Of a stretch of 64,000 nt of DNA, positions 9,066 to 18,137 are shown in pieces. The translations under genes were made by a program, and so were the position numbers. Positions within the stretch are counted from its first letter, which is position 1. Every line of letters starts with the position of its first letter. The stretch comes from Chitinimonas taiwanensis DSM 18899. Lineage in GTDB: Bacteria; Pseudomonadota; Gammaproteobacteria; Burkholderiales; Chitinimonadaceae. Below the pieces are notes generated by a model. That model was not told the DNA's origin. It ran no database searches and saw only the letters and a list, made by a program, of their open reading frames with translations. The DNA is taken from the NCBI RefSeq assembly GCF_900119825.1, contig NZ_FPKR01000009.1:147758-211757 (forward strand). Reading direction: 5' to 3'.

Positions 9066-10226
9066 ATGTCTCAACACGTCTTTACCGCCCATATCCAGCC
9101 TGGCACGCCGCCACAAGAGTGGTACGAAATCGCCGCGACCCAGCCCGGTTTCCAGCGCGATCCAGCCCAGGCCGAGGCGATCGAGCATCTGCAACGCCTA
9201 TACAACGAGCTGCTGACTTTCAAGCGCAAGCGTGACCGCCTATTCGGGCGCAGCCTGCTGCCCATGCCCGATGTGCCGCGCGGCCTGTACTTCTGGGGCG
9301 GGGTAGGGCGTGGCAAGAGCTTCCTCATGGATGGCTTCTTTGCCTGTGTGCCGTATAAGCGCAAGCGTCGCCTGCATTTCCATCACTTCATGCAGGAGGT
9401 GCATGACGGTCTGCGCGCGCTGAAGAACGAGGTCGACCCGCTGGCCAAGGTGGCCGACCAGATTGCCGAGCACACGCGCTTGCTGTGCTTCGATGAGTTC
9501 CATGTCTCGGATATCGCCGATGCGATGATCCTTGGCCGCCTGTTCACCCATCTGTTCGAGCATGGCCTCGTGCTGGTCGCCACCAGCAATTACGCGCCTG
9601 ACGACCTGTACCCGAACGGTCTGCAGCGGCAGAACTTTCTGCCCACCATCGCCTTGCTCAAGCAGCATGTGGAGGTGGTGAATGTGGATGGCGGCAATGA
9701 TTACCGCATGCGCACGCTGACCCAGGCCCGCACCTATATCAGCCCGATAGCCGCCGACACCGATGCCGAACTCAATGCGGTGTTCGACAAGCTGGCCACT
9801 GCCGATGACCTGCCGCCGGCCATGGTGATTGAGTCGCGCACGGTAACCGCTCGCCGTCATGCACCGGGCGTGGTCTGGTTCAGCTTTGCCGAGCTATGCG
9901 ATGGTCCACGTTCGCAGACCGATTATCTGTGGCTGGCACGCCAGTACCATACGGTCATCCTGTCCGACGTGCCGAGGCTGACGGCCAAGGAATCGTCGGC
10001 CGCGCGCCGGCTGACCTGGCTGGTGGATGTGTTCTACGACTACCGGGTCAAGCTGATCATCTCGGCCGCCACACCGGCGGAGGGCATCTATACCGAGGGC
10101 GCGTTTGCGCATGAATTCTTCCGCACCGCCAGCCGCCTGACCGAGATGCAGTCGACCGACTATCTGGCCCTGCCGCACGAGGCAGGCAAGACCAAGGACG
10201 CGGCCATGTCGGTCGCTCTGACTTAG
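9066..10226 (+). CDS. zapE: Cell division protein ZapE / AFG1-like ATPase
   Basis: ZapE is a P-loop ATPase that associates with the Z ring at constriction; eukaryotic homologues act in mitochondria. The 386-residue product has Walker A in YFWGGVGRGKSFLMD and Walker B in LLCFDEFHVSDIADA, with sensor-1 VATSNYAPDDLYPNGLQR, all diagnostic for AFG1/ZapE. The start at MSQHVFTAH (9066) is favoured over the 22-codon-longer frame from 9000, which would add a Cys-rich unlikely leader. Confidence 0.93.
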   Translation: MSQHVFTAHIQPGTPPQEWYEIAATQPGFQRDPAQAEAIEHLQRLYNELLTFKRKRDRLFGRSLLPMPDVPRGLYFWGGVGRGKSFLMDGFFACVPYKRKRRLHFHHFMQEVHDGLRALKNEVDPLAKVADQIAEHTRLLCFDEFHVSDIADAMILGRLFTHLFEHGLVLVATSNYAPDDLYPNGLQRQNFLPTIALLKQHVEVVNVDGGNDYRMRTLTQARTYISPIAADTDAELNAVFDKLATADDLPPAMVIESRTVTARRHAPGVVWFSFAELCDGPRSQTDYLWLARQYHTVILSDVPRLTAKESSAARRLTWLVDVFYDYRVKLIISAATPAEGIYTEGAFAHEFFRTASRLTEMQSTDYLALPHEAGKTKDAAMSVALT

Positions 10227-10234
10227 GAAGCCCT

Positions 10235-10555
10235 ATGCATTGGATCTATCTGCTGGTTGCAGGCTTGCTTGAAGTGGTGTGGGTCATCGGGATGAAGTAC
10301 AGCGAAGGTTTCAGCAAGCCCGGCTGGAGCGCGCTGACCCTGCTGACCATGACGGCCAGCTTCGCCTGCCTGGCCAAGGCCATGAAAGTGCTGCCTATGG
10401 GCACCGCCTATGCGATCTGGACCGGCATTGGCGCGGTGGGCGGCGTGGTGGCCGGGATTGTGCTGTTCAATGAATCGAGCGACTGGCCGCGCCTGCTTTG
10501 CGTGCTGCTGGTGGTCGGCGGCATCGTCGGCCTCAAGCTGACTTCGGCACACTGA
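10235..10555 (+). CDS. sugE: SMR-family exporter, SugE/Gdx type
   Basis: The product is a 106-residue four-helix small multidrug resistance protein. The start MHWIYLLVAGLLEVVWVIGM contains the membrane-embedded Glu essential in the family, and the WVIGMKYSEGF context is that of the SugE/Gdx subtype, characterised members of which export guanidinium. It follows zapE by eight bases and overlaps the next gene (TGATG), so the three are probably co-transcribed. There is no room for a guanidine riboswitch. Confidence 0.88.
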   Translation: MHWIYLLVAGLLEVVWVIGMKYSEGFSKPGWSALTLLTMTASFACLAKAMKVLPMGTAYAIWTGIGAVGGVVAGIVLFNESSDWPRLLCVLLVVGGIVGLKLTSAH

Positions 10556-11526
10556 TGCTGGCCGTCCTGCAGACCCAGGCCGGCGACGCCAGCACGCTCT
10601 ATCTGGGCGAAACCGCGCGCCCGCAGCCTGGACCAGGACAGTTGCTACTGCGTGTGCATGCGGTCGGCATCAACCGCGCCGACATCGTGCAAAGGGAAGG
10701 GCGCTATCCGGCGCCGGCTGGCGCCTCGCCCCTGCTGGGCCTGGAGGTGTCGGGCGAAGTGGTGGAGGTAGGTGCGGGCGTTAGCGGCTTTGCCCCGGGT
10801 GAGGCGGTGTTCGGCCTGGTCGGCGGCGGTGGCTATGCCGAATACGCGATGCTGGATGCCAGCTGCGCGCTACGCAAGCCGGACAATCTCAGCCATGCCG
10901 AGGCGGCCAGCCTGCCCGAGGCCTGGATGACTGCCTGGTTCAATCTAATCGAACTAGGCCAACTCAAGGCGAATGAGCAGGTGCTCATCCATGCCGGCGC
11001 CAGCGGCGTAGGGGCCGCGGCCATTCAGCTCGCGCGCTTGCACGGCGCCCAGGTAGCCTGCACGGTGGGTAGCGCGGCCAAGGCGGCGTTCTGCCGTGGC
11101 CTGGGCGCGCAGCGGGCAATTGAATACCATAGGCAGGATTTTGCCTGCGAGCTCAAGGCCCAGGGCGGCGTGGACCTGATCCTCGACTGCGTGGGGGCGC
11201 GCTATCTGGACGCCAATCTGCACAGCCTGCGCAGCGATGGCCGCCTGATCGTGATCGGCCTGATGGGGGGCGCCAACGCACCGCTTGATCTGGGCCGCCT
11301 GCTGGTCAAGCGCCTGAGCCTACGCGGCTCGACGCTGCGCGCGCAGCCCGAGGCGGTCAAGGCCAGGCTCAGCACTGCCTTACGCGATACGATCGTGCCA
11401 GCCTTGGCAAAAGGCCAGCTGAAGCTGACCCTGGACCGCACTTTTCCACTGGCCGAGGTGCGCGCCGCGCATGCCTGGCTGGAAGGCAACCATAACCTGG
11501 GCAAGCTCGTGCTGACGCTGGCCTGA
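10555..11526 (+). CDS. NAD(P)H quinone oxidoreductase, MDR family (PIG3-like)
   Basis: The 323-residue zinc-independent medium-chain reductase is most like the TP53I3/PIG3 quinone reductases. It has the GroES-like N-terminal fold with VGINRADIVQREGRYPAP, the cofactor motif HAGASGVGAAAIQLAR, and a C-terminus typical of the group (ALAKGQLKLTLDRTFPLAEV). Its ATG shares bases with the sugE TGA, suggesting translational coupling. A longer frame from 10498 reads through the sugE sequence and is rejected. The physiological quinone or enone substrate is unknown. Confidence 0.9.
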   Translation: MLAVLQTQAGDASTLYLGETARPQPGPGQLLLRVHAVGINRADIVQREGRYPAPAGASPLLGLEVSGEVVEVGAGVSGFAPGEAVFGLVGGGGYAEYAMLDASCALRKPDNLSHAEAASLPEAWMTAWFNLIELGQLKANEQVLIHAGASGVGAAAIQLARLHGAQVACTVGSAAKAAFCRGLGAQRAIEYHRQDFACELKAQGGVDLILDCVGARYLDANLHSLRSDGRLIVIGLMGGANAPLDLGRLLVKRLSLRGSTLRAQPEAVKARLSTALRDTIVPALAKGQLKLTLDRTFPLAEVRAAHAWLEGNHNLGKLVLTLA

Positions 11527-11543
11527 TACCGAAAGTAAACCGT

Positions 11544-11885
11544 ATGACACGCTTTGCCACCCTGGCCCTGCTGCTCGGCCTCCCCCTCCTGCACGGCTGC
11601 GCCGTGATTACCGTTGCCGGCGCAGCAGCCAGTGTGGCCACCACCGCGGTCAGCGTAACGGCCGATGTGGCGGTCGCCGCCGGTAAAGGCGCGGTGAAGG
11701 CCGGCAGTTGGGCGATTGATGCTGCCACGGCCGATAAGCCGGCCAGCCCGGCTGCCCCGGCAGTCGTCGAACCCGCCGTCGTCGCACCGGTAGCGCCGGC
11801 GGTCACGCCCAATGCGCCGCTCGACAGCACGCCGCCAGCCACGTCCGAAGTGCCGGGGTTGGAAATACGCCCTCTGGCGGAATAG
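11544..11885 (+). CDS. Small putative lipoprotein
   Basis: The 113-residue product has a signal peptide ending in a lipobox (LPLLHGC), so the mature protein would begin at Cys19. The rest is Ala/Val-rich with an Ala/Pro-rich C-terminal half (res 75-100). No enzymatic domain is visible. AAAGT lies shortly upstream of the ATG and the gene follows the oxidoreductase by 17 bases. It overlaps nothing and converges on dnaE2. Confidence 0.65.
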   Translation: MTRFATLALLLGLPLLHGCAVITVAGAAASVATTAVSVTADVAVAAGKGAVKAGSWAIDAATADKPASPAAPAVVEPAVVAPVAPAVTPNAPLDSTPPATSEVPGLEIRPLAE

Positions 11886-11908
11886 ACGCCCACTCGGCTT
11901 TGCGGCAT

Positions 11909-14900
11909 TCAATGAAAGTCGCGACTCACGACGGGTAGATCGCCCAGCAGCTCGGATTTATCCGCCAGGCGCTTGGCCAACAGGTGCACCACTTCGCCCT
12001 CGCGCTGCACCACGCCATACACCGCCAAAAGTCGCGCGCCGAGCAGCTCCTTGCGCTGGCGCTCAACCAGATCGCGCCAGACGATCACATTCACATTGCC
12101 GGTCTCATCCTCCAGGGTTAGGAACACCACCCCGCTGGCCGTGCCTGGGCGCTGCCGGCCGATGACCAGACCGCAGGCACGCGCCGGTTGGCGATCCTGA
12201 CATTGGCGGATTTCGGCCGCGCTCAGCAGGCGCTCCTTGGCCAGCCTTCGGCGCAGTAGGGCCAGCGGGTGGCCGCGCAGGCTCAGGCCCAGGCGCTGGT
12301 AATCGCTGTGCAGCTCCTCACCCGGCCGGGCCAGCGGTAGCGCGGGCAGGCTGTCGGCCTCGGGCAGCGCGTCGGCCAGATCTTGTACCGTACTGAGACC
12401 GGCGGCCTGCCAGCGTGCCTGGCGGCGGTTGCCGCCAAAGCCCGCCAGCGCATCAGCATCGGCCAGCAGCTGCAGGCTACGACTATCCAGCCGCGCTGCG
12501 CGTTGCAAGGCTTGCGCGCTGGCATAGCCCCCGTGGGGGCGTGCCTGCGCAATCCGTTCGCCCAAGGTCTTGCTCAGCCCGCGTACCAGGCTTAGCCCCA
12601 GGCGCACCGCGGGCTGCACCTGTCCGCTCGCTTCCAGCGTGCAGTCCCAGGCGCTGTGCTGCACATCCACCGGGTGAAACAGCACGCCATGGCGACGCGC
12701 ATCCTGGATCAGCTGATTGGGTGCGTAAAAACCCATCGGATAACTATTGATCAATGCGCATACAAAGGCGGCCGGTTCATGGCATTTGAGCCAGGCCGAG
12801 GCATAGGCGAGCAGGGCGAAACTGGCCGAGTGCGATTCGGGGAAGCCATAGTCCGAGAAACCCTCGATCTGCTTCCAGATACGCGCGGCAAATGCCGGGC
12901 TATAGCCGCGCTGAATCATGCCATTGAGCAATTTCTCTCTATGTGGCTGTAACTTGCCGCTACGTTGCCAAGCCGCCATGGAACGACGCAGCTGGTCGGC
13001 CTCGCCCGGCGCATAGCCAGCGGCATGGATGGCCAGCTGCATAACCTGTTCTTGAAAGATCGGCACCCCATGCGTGCGTGCAAGCACTGCGCGCACCTGC
13101 TCAATGCCTTCACCCTCGCCAATATCAGCTAGATCGCAAGTGCCGGCACGCCGGTTAGCCAAGTAGGGATGGACCATATCACCCTGAATCGGTCCCGGTC
13201 GCACAATGGCCACCTCCACCACAAGGTCATAGAAGGTGCGCGGCTGCAGTCGCGGCAACATGGACATCTGCGCGCGCGATTCGATCTGAAACACACCCAC
13301 CGTATCGGCGCGGCAGATCATCGCGTAAGTGGCCGGGTCCTCGCGCGGGATATCGGCCAGCGTTATGGTCCGGCCACGCAGGTCCGACACCAGCGCCAGC
13401 GTGCGGCGCAGCGCGCTCAGCATGCCCAGTGCCAGTACATCCACTTTCAAGAGGCCCAGGCTTTCCAGATCGTCCTTGTCCCACTGGATGACCGTGCGCG
13501 CCGGCATGCTGGCGTTTTCTATCGGCACCAGCCGCGCCAGCGGCCCGCGTGAGAACACGAAACCACCCACATGCTGGGACAGATGGCGTGGAAAGCCGCG
13601 CAGCTGCTCGACCAGATGCAGCAGCAGACGCACGGGCCGGGCCTCCGGGTCGAAGCCGGCTTCACGCAGCCGGGCGGGCAGATCGCTGCGCTTGTCCCAC
13701 CAGGCCAGCGTGCCGCTCAACCGGTCCAGCTGTTCCTCATCGAAGCCCAGCGCCCGGCCCGCATCGCGCAAGGCGCTCTTGGTGCGATAGCAGATCACCG
13801 TGGCCGCCAGCGCGGCACGGTCGCGCCCGTACTTCGCATACAGATACTGGATGACTTCTTCGCGCCGCTCATGCTCGAAGTCCACATCGATATCGGGCGG
13901 CTCATTGCGCTCCTTGGACAGGAAACGTTCGAACAGCAGATTACCCTCGTCCGGATTGACCTCGGTAATCCCCAGCGCATAACAGACGGCCGAATTGGCC
14001 GCTGAGCCACGCCCTTGGCACAGAATGCCCTGGCTGCGCGCAAAACGTACCGTGTCTTCCACGGTCAGGAAGAAGGCCGCGTAAGCAAGTTCGGCAATCA
14101 GACCTAGCTCCTTCTCGATCTGCGCGGCCACCTTGTCGGGTGTGCCTTGCGGATAGCGCCGGCGCAGGCCGGCCTCGACCAGCTTGGCCAAGTGGCTGTC
14201 CGGCGTCTGGCCCGCGGGCACCAGTTCCAGCGGGTATTCATAGCGCAGGCTGTCGAGGGAAAACTGGCAGCGCGCGGCGATGTGCAGGGTTTCGGCCAGC
14301 AGTTCGGCGGGATAGAGCCGCGCGAGCGCGAGGCGCTGGCGCAGATGACGCTCGCCATTCGGGAACAGCGCCAACCCGCAGTCGGCCACCGGTTTGCCCA
14401 GGCGCGTTGCGCTGAGCATGTCCTGCAGCATGCGGCGCGAGCGCAGGTGGTAGTGCACATCGCCCGCCGCCACACAGCGCAAGCCGGCCGCTTCAGCCAG
14501 CGCCTGCAATTCGCTCAGGACTTGGCGGTCATCGGCTTGCTGAAACAGCTCGACCGCCAGCCAGGCCCGCTCGGGAAAGGTGTGGGCAAACCAGTGCGCA
14601 TCGGCCAGCTGCGCTGCGCGCGGTGGCAGCCATAGCGCTAGGACACGCGACGACAGGCGTGCCACATCGGCGCGGTCGAGCTGGTAGCTGCCCTTATCGG
14701 CACGGCGCCGCCCCACGGTGATCAGCTCGGACAGATCGCCATACGCCTCCCGGTCAGGCGCCAGCAGCACCAGGCGCAAGCCGTCCTGCAAGGTGAACTC
14801 GCTGCCGATGATCAGCGCAGGCGGTGCTGGCTGGCTCGGGTCCTGGCTGACTTCCGCCTGTGCCGCCTTGACTGCCTCGTGCGCACGCACCACGCCGGCC

Positions 14901-15037
14901 AGCGAGCATTCATCGGTGATTGCCAGCGCACGGTAGCCAAGCGTGCGCGCGCGTTCCACCAGCTCGGGCGCACTGGAGGCGCCGCGCTGGAAGCTGAAAT
15001 TGGATAGGCAGTGCAGCTCGGCGTATTCGGGCAGCAT
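11909..15037 (-). CDS. dnaE2: Error-prone DNA polymerase III alpha subunit DnaE2 (ImuC)
   Basis: The 1042-residue polymerase performs mutagenic translesion synthesis with ImuA and ImuB after DNA damage. It begins with the PHP domain (AELHCLSNFSFQRGAS, ITDECSLAGVVRAHEA), has the catalytic aspartates in PPDIDVDFEHERREEV near residue 390, the family motif FPRHLSQHVGGFV, and a C-terminal OB fold (GVVFLTLEDETGNVNVIVW). The length is that of DnaE2 rather than replicative DnaE, and it lacks the beta-binding tail of DnaE1. It follows imuB by 12 bases. Confidence 0.96.
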   Translation of the reverse strand: MLPEYAELHCLSNFSFQRGASSAPELVERARTLGYRALAITDECSLAGVVRAHEAVKAAQAEVSQDPSQPAPPALIIGSEFTLQDGLRLVLLAPDREAYGDLSELITVGRRRADKGSYQLDRADVARLSSRVLALWLPPRAAQLADAHWFAHTFPERAWLAVELFQQADDRQVLSELQALAEAAGLRCVAAGDVHYHLRSRRMLQDMLSATRLGKPVADCGLALFPNGERHLRQRLALARLYPAELLAETLHIAARCQFSLDSLRYEYPLELVPAGQTPDSHLAKLVEAGLRRRYPQGTPDKVAAQIEKELGLIAELAYAAFFLTVEDTVRFARSQGILCQGRGSAANSAVCYALGITEVNPDEGNLLFERFLSKERNEPPDIDVDFEHERREEVIQYLYAKYGRDRAALAATVICYRTKSALRDAGRALGFDEEQLDRLSGTLAWWDKRSDLPARLREAGFDPEARPVRLLLHLVEQLRGFPRHLSQHVGGFVFSRGPLARLVPIENASMPARTVIQWDKDDLESLGLLKVDVLALGMLSALRRTLALVSDLRGRTITLADIPREDPATYAMICRADTVGVFQIESRAQMSMLPRLQPRTFYDLVVEVAIVRPGPIQGDMVHPYLANRRAGTCDLADIGEGEGIEQVRAVLARTHGVPIFQEQVMQLAIHAAGYAPGEADQLRRSMAAWQRSGKLQPHREKLLNGMIQRGYSPAFAARIWKQIEGFSDYGFPESHSASFALLAYASAWLKCHEPAAFVCALINSYPMGFYAPNQLIQDARRHGVLFHPVDVQHSAWDCTLEASGQVQPAVRLGLSLVRGLSKTLGERIAQARPHGGYASAQALQRAARLDSRSLQLLADADALAGFGGNRRQARWQAAGLSTVQDLADALPEADSLPALPLARPGEELHSDYQRLGLSLRGHPLALLRRRLAKERLLSAAEIRQCQDRQPARACGLVIGRQRPGTASGVVFLTLEDETGNVNVIVWRDLVERQRKELLGARLLAVYGVVQREGEVVHLLAKRLADKSELLGDLPVVSRDFH

Positions 15038-15049
15038 GGGCCGCGGCGC

Positions 15050-16483
15050 TCAGGCAAACAGACCATGCAGGAACCACGCACCATCCAGGCGCTGCTGGTA
15101 GAGCCAGTAACGCCGCCCGGACGGCCCCTCGGCCTGCCAGTAATCACGCGCCACGCTTGCCCCATCCCACCAGCCGGATTCGATGCGCTCGGCCCGCCCG
15201 AGCAGGGTCAGCGGCTCGCCATACCAGGGCCGCTCGGCGCGGGTCTCCAGCGCCAGTGGCATCGGCAGCAGCCAGCCCGGTCGTTCGCTGCGCAGGCTAG
15301 GTGCGCTGGTAGCGGGCGGGCGGCTGCTCCACGCATGCTCGGGTCTGTGGTCAGCGACGCAGTGCAGCTCGCGCACCGCGTCCTCCCCTAGGCGGGCGGC
15401 CAGGCGGGCACGCAGCAGCTGGAAATCCGCCTGGGCTTGGCCCTGGCCAAACAGACCAAGCGCCTCGCCATCCAGCCGATGCAGGCTATCGGCAAGCAGC
15501 GCCACGCTGTGCACGGCGGCCGGCAGCGTAAAGCGCGTCAGCCTTTCGCGCGTAATCGCCAGCATCGCCTCCGCTGCGCGGGTAGGCTGGCCCAAACCGA
15601 CCAGCAGTTCGCTGCGCTGCCCGCCTTCATGGCCGAGCTGCCAGCGCAGCTGCTGCACACCCAGGCCTCGGCCCAGTAGAAAAGCCGCCAGCTCCTGCAG
15701 CAGCCTGCGCGCAATAAAGCCCAGCGCTTCCACCTGCTCGATATGCCAGTTCAGCTCCAGGCGGCGCGCAAAGTGCTCGGGCGGTATAAAGGGGCGGCGT
15801 GGATCGGGCTGCTGGCCGCAGGCCTGGGCCAGCATCTGGGTGAAGTCGCTGCCAAAGCGCAGCGCCAGCTCGGCATGGGGTAGCTGCAGTAGCTCGCCCA
15901 GACGGCGCAAACCCAGCTCGCGCAGGCTGTCCTGCCAGGCGGTGGGCCAGGGCAGGGCGGCCAGGGGCAGTTGTTGCAAGCGATGCTGCCAGTCATCGAA
16001 GCAGGGCGGCGCAGCCTCATCCGCCGTCAGCGCAAACCAGCTGGCGGCCAGCGGCGTCGGTGCCAGGCCCAGGCGAACCGGCAGGTCCATTTCTGCCAAG
16101 CCTGCACTGATCAGGCTGCGCAGGCGTTCCAGGCCCTGGAAGTATTGCAGGCAACCTTCGATTTCCAGCAAGAGGCCGGCCGGCGGGTCTAGGCAGACCG
16201 TGGGGGTGAACTGCAGTGCCCAAGTGGCCAGATTGGCCAGTAGGGCGGCCTCCTGCTCGGGCTGGCGGCGAGCCAGTTGCAGCTGGGCTGCCAGCGCCTG
16301 GGCAGCCGAACGGCGCAGGCCGCTTCTCACCCCCAGCGTCTGCGCCGCCGCATTGGCGAGCAGGACTTTCTCCTGCCGGCCCTGGCGGTCGATGACCGCC
16401 CAGGGCTCAGCCGGCGTAGGCGTAGGGTGCAGATGCAGCGCGTTGAGCGGCAGCTGGGGCAGATGCAGTGCCAGCCACAACAT
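15050..16483 (-). CDS. imuB: ImuB, catalytically inactive Y-family polymerase homologue
   Basis: ImuB is the adaptor of the ImuABC mutasome, linking ImuA and DnaE2 to the sliding clamp. The 477-residue product begins MLWLALHLPQLPLNAL, where active Y-family polymerases have a metal-binding Asp in the first strand; its absence fits ImuB. The DUF6504-like C-terminal region with EPLTLLGRAERIESGWWDG and DYWQAEGPSGRRYWLYQQR is characteristic. GGAAG lies before the ATG at 16483; the longer frame from 16561 lies inside imuA. The gene overlaps imuA by 77 bases. Confidence 0.92.
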   Translation of the reverse strand: MLWLALHLPQLPLNALHLHPTPTPAEPWAVIDRQGRQEKVLLANAAAQTLGVRSGLRRSAAQALAAQLQLARRQPEQEAALLANLATWALQFTPTVCLDPPAGLLLEIEGCLQYFQGLERLRSLISAGLAEMDLPVRLGLAPTPLAASWFALTADEAAPPCFDDWQHRLQQLPLAALPWPTAWQDSLRELGLRRLGELLQLPHAELALRFGSDFTQMLAQACGQQPDPRRPFIPPEHFARRLELNWHIEQVEALGFIARRLLQELAAFLLGRGLGVQQLRWQLGHEGGQRSELLVGLGQPTRAAEAMLAITRERLTRFTLPAAVHSVALLADSLHRLDGEALGLFGQGQAQADFQLLRARLAARLGEDAVRELHCVADHRPEHAWSSRPPATSAPSLRSERPGWLLPMPLALETRAERPWYGEPLTLLGRAERIESGWWDGASVARDYWQAEGPSGRRYWLYQQRLDGAWFLHGLFA

Positions 16484-17138
16484 GATGGTTTCTTCCGTAA
16501 ACAGGTCGGCGGGCCGGGGTGGCATGGGGCAGGAAGACCGGGCGCAGATGGGGCGCGCCACGGCGTTTGAGCACGCGTACCGCTACCCCGCCGGCTACCG
16601 ATTCCACGCCCAGGCGCAATACAAAGGGCGAACTCTGGCCGTCGTGCTGGGCCTCGCGCAGCACGAAGCCGCTGCCGCCGCCTTTTTCCGCGGCCAATTG
16701 CAGGCGGCGCGCATTGCGGTCGCTCAGCGGCTGCTTGAACCAGCTGATCACTGCGCCGCAGGCCGGTTCGCGCAGCGATTGCTCACAGGCCCACAGCGCA
16801 TCGAATTCGGTGTCCGGCACCACCCAGGTCAGCTTGCGCAGGTCCACGCCCGCTGCCTGCCAGGCCGGGGCATAAGGGATATGTGGAGGGGCGATCAGCA
16901 CCACCTGCTTGCCAGCCTGGGTCAGCGCAGCCAGGGCCGGGAGCAGCAGCTTGAGCTCGCCACAGCCCGCGCGGCTGGCCAGCAGCTCGGTCACGGCGGC
17001 CTTGGGCCAGCCGCCGCCGGGCAGAATGGGCGCAAGCTCGGCATGCTGGCAATCGATCACCTCGGGCAGCGCATGCGAAAAGCCGTCACCACGCCAGATG
17101 GCGGGGTGCTTGAGTACCTCGGTCAGGGCTGCCTGCAT
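16407..17138 (-). CDS. imuA: ImuA, translesion synthesis-associated RecA-like protein
   Basis: The 243-residue ImuA (SulA-like/RecA-related) is the first gene of the SOS mutagenesis cassette. Typical features are LPGGGWPKAAVTELLA, the GELKLLLPALAALTQAGKQVVLIAPPHIPYAPAW core and VISWFKQPLSDRNARRLQLAAE. The usual Walker A lysine is not in a canonical P-loop, as in many ImuA proteins. The C-terminal 77 nucleotides overlap imuB in another frame, and the tail there is Ala/Pro-rich and probably unstructured. The promoter region holds the paired GAACGATCGTTC boxes. Confidence 0.92.
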   Translation of the reverse strand: MQAALTEVLKHPAIWRGDGFSHALPEVIDCQHAELAPILPGGGWPKAAVTELLASRAGCGELKLLLPALAALTQAGKQVVLIAPPHIPYAPAWQAAGVDLRKLTWVVPDTEFDALWACEQSLREPACGAVISWFKQPLSDRNARRLQLAAEKGGGSGFVLREAQHDGQSSPFVLRLGVESVAGGVAVRVLKRRGAPHLRPVFLPHATPARRPVYGRNHHVVAGTASAPAAAQRAASAPYAYAG

Positions 17139-17149
17139 GATGCTCTCCG

Positions 17150-17189
17150 GTGAACGATCGTTCTCACATTATGGAGAACGATCGTTCAC
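17150..17189. promoter_or_regulatory. Paired palindromic operator upstream of imuA (candidate SOS boxes)
   Basis: Two identical 12-bp palindromes GAACGATCGTTC (17152-17163 and 17176-17187) are placed 24 bp centre to centre. They lie inside a larger perfect inverted repeat with 16-base arms and an 8-base spacer. The array starts 12 bases upstream of the imuA start codon. Position and form suggest a LexA-type operator controlling imuA-imuB-dnaE2. A TetR-family operator is the main alternative. Confidence 0.7.
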
Positions 17190-17339
17190 CGCGCAAGGCC
17201 GCTGCGCAGCATGCCTAGCCCAAGCCAGGGCGGCCTCGGTATGATCTGGCCGGCCAGACTGCTGGCGCTGCACCAGTGCTTGGGCTCGGCGCTACGGACC
17301 GGAACAATCCACAAGATCAAGACCAAGCAGGAGAGGGAA

Positions 17340-18137
17340 ATGCGTGGCTATCACGCCCTGATGTGCGGCTGCCTGATAAGCGGCCTGGCATGGCCTGCCG
17401 CTGCGGCCGACTTGCCCTTCGAGGCGCGATCCGCCTTACCGCCGGCCGCGCGCGCATTTTTTAGCCAGCTCAAGCCCGCCGACTTCACCCCCCCACGGCT
17501 GGCCCGCCAGATTGCGCGCTACAACACGGCGCAGCAGCGCCGCTACCGTGTCAGCCCGCCCGACAGCGCCCTCGGCGATGGCGCCTTGCCGCCCGCCGGC
17601 TATAGCCAGATCACGCTGCAAGAGCTGCCACAGTATTTCCAGCTCGATATCCAGGTAGTGGACCGCGACCATAGCGATGGGATCGATGACGGCATCGATA
17701 GCTGGCACAGCTTGTTCTTCAGTAAACAGCAGCCGGCGGCCGAAGCGCGCTACAGCGCCGGGCCGACCTACCCGATGCCTGGCCATCCGCAGCTGCGCCT
17801 CGCCATTCCTAGCCGCGATAGCTGCATGGGGCGCTCCCCCGTAGGCAGCATGCAGCTCATGCATCTTGCTAGTGGGCAGCCGATTTGGCAGATCGCGTTA
17901 CCCGAACACAGCCTCTATCTGGACGTGGATGAGACGGCCGGCGAGCCGGCGTTGCACTACACGCTGGTGGAAGAGGAGGCCATCGACTCGCCGCGGCAGT
18001 GCGAGGTCGGCGGCCCGGTGCGCCGCACTACCAGCCGCTATGCCTTGCAGTGCGATGCGGCCGGCAGCCAGTGCAGCACAAGCCGCTTGCAGCAGCAGAG
18101 CGAGGAAGACTGCATGTCGATAGGTGGCTGCGACTGA
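17340..18137 (+). CDS. Exported protein of unknown function
   Basis: The 265-residue product starts with a signal peptide (MRGYHALMCGCLISGLAW, cleavage near AAAADLP). AGGAGAGGG is placed just before the ATG at 17340, which is why this start replaces a longer frame from 17211. The mature part has no motif I recognise; it contains acidic stretches (DRDHSDGIDDGID) and six cysteines, four clustered in the last 50 residues, suggesting periplasmic disulfides. Its TGA overlaps the ATG of the isoaspartyl peptidase, so the two are likely co-translated. Confidence 0.75.
   Translation: MRGYHALMCGCLISGLAWPAAAADLPFEARSALPPAARAFFSQLKPADFTPPRLARQIARYNTAQQRRYRVSPPDSALGDGALPPAGYSQITLQELPQYFQLDIQVVDRDHSDGIDDGIDSWHSLFFSKQQPAAEARYSAGPTYPMPGHPQLRLAIPSRDSCMGRSPVGSMQLMHLASGQPIWQIALPEHSLYLDVDETAGEPALHYTLVEEEAIDSPRQCEVGGPVRRTTSRYALQCDAAGSQCSTSRLQQQSEEDCMSIGGCD

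Noticed and set aside
15183..17153. A 656-codon open frame on the plus strand opposite imuA-imuB
   Set aside because: The translation is Ser/Arg/Ala-rich without motifs and is antisense to well-supported genes; such shadows are expected in GC-rich DNA.
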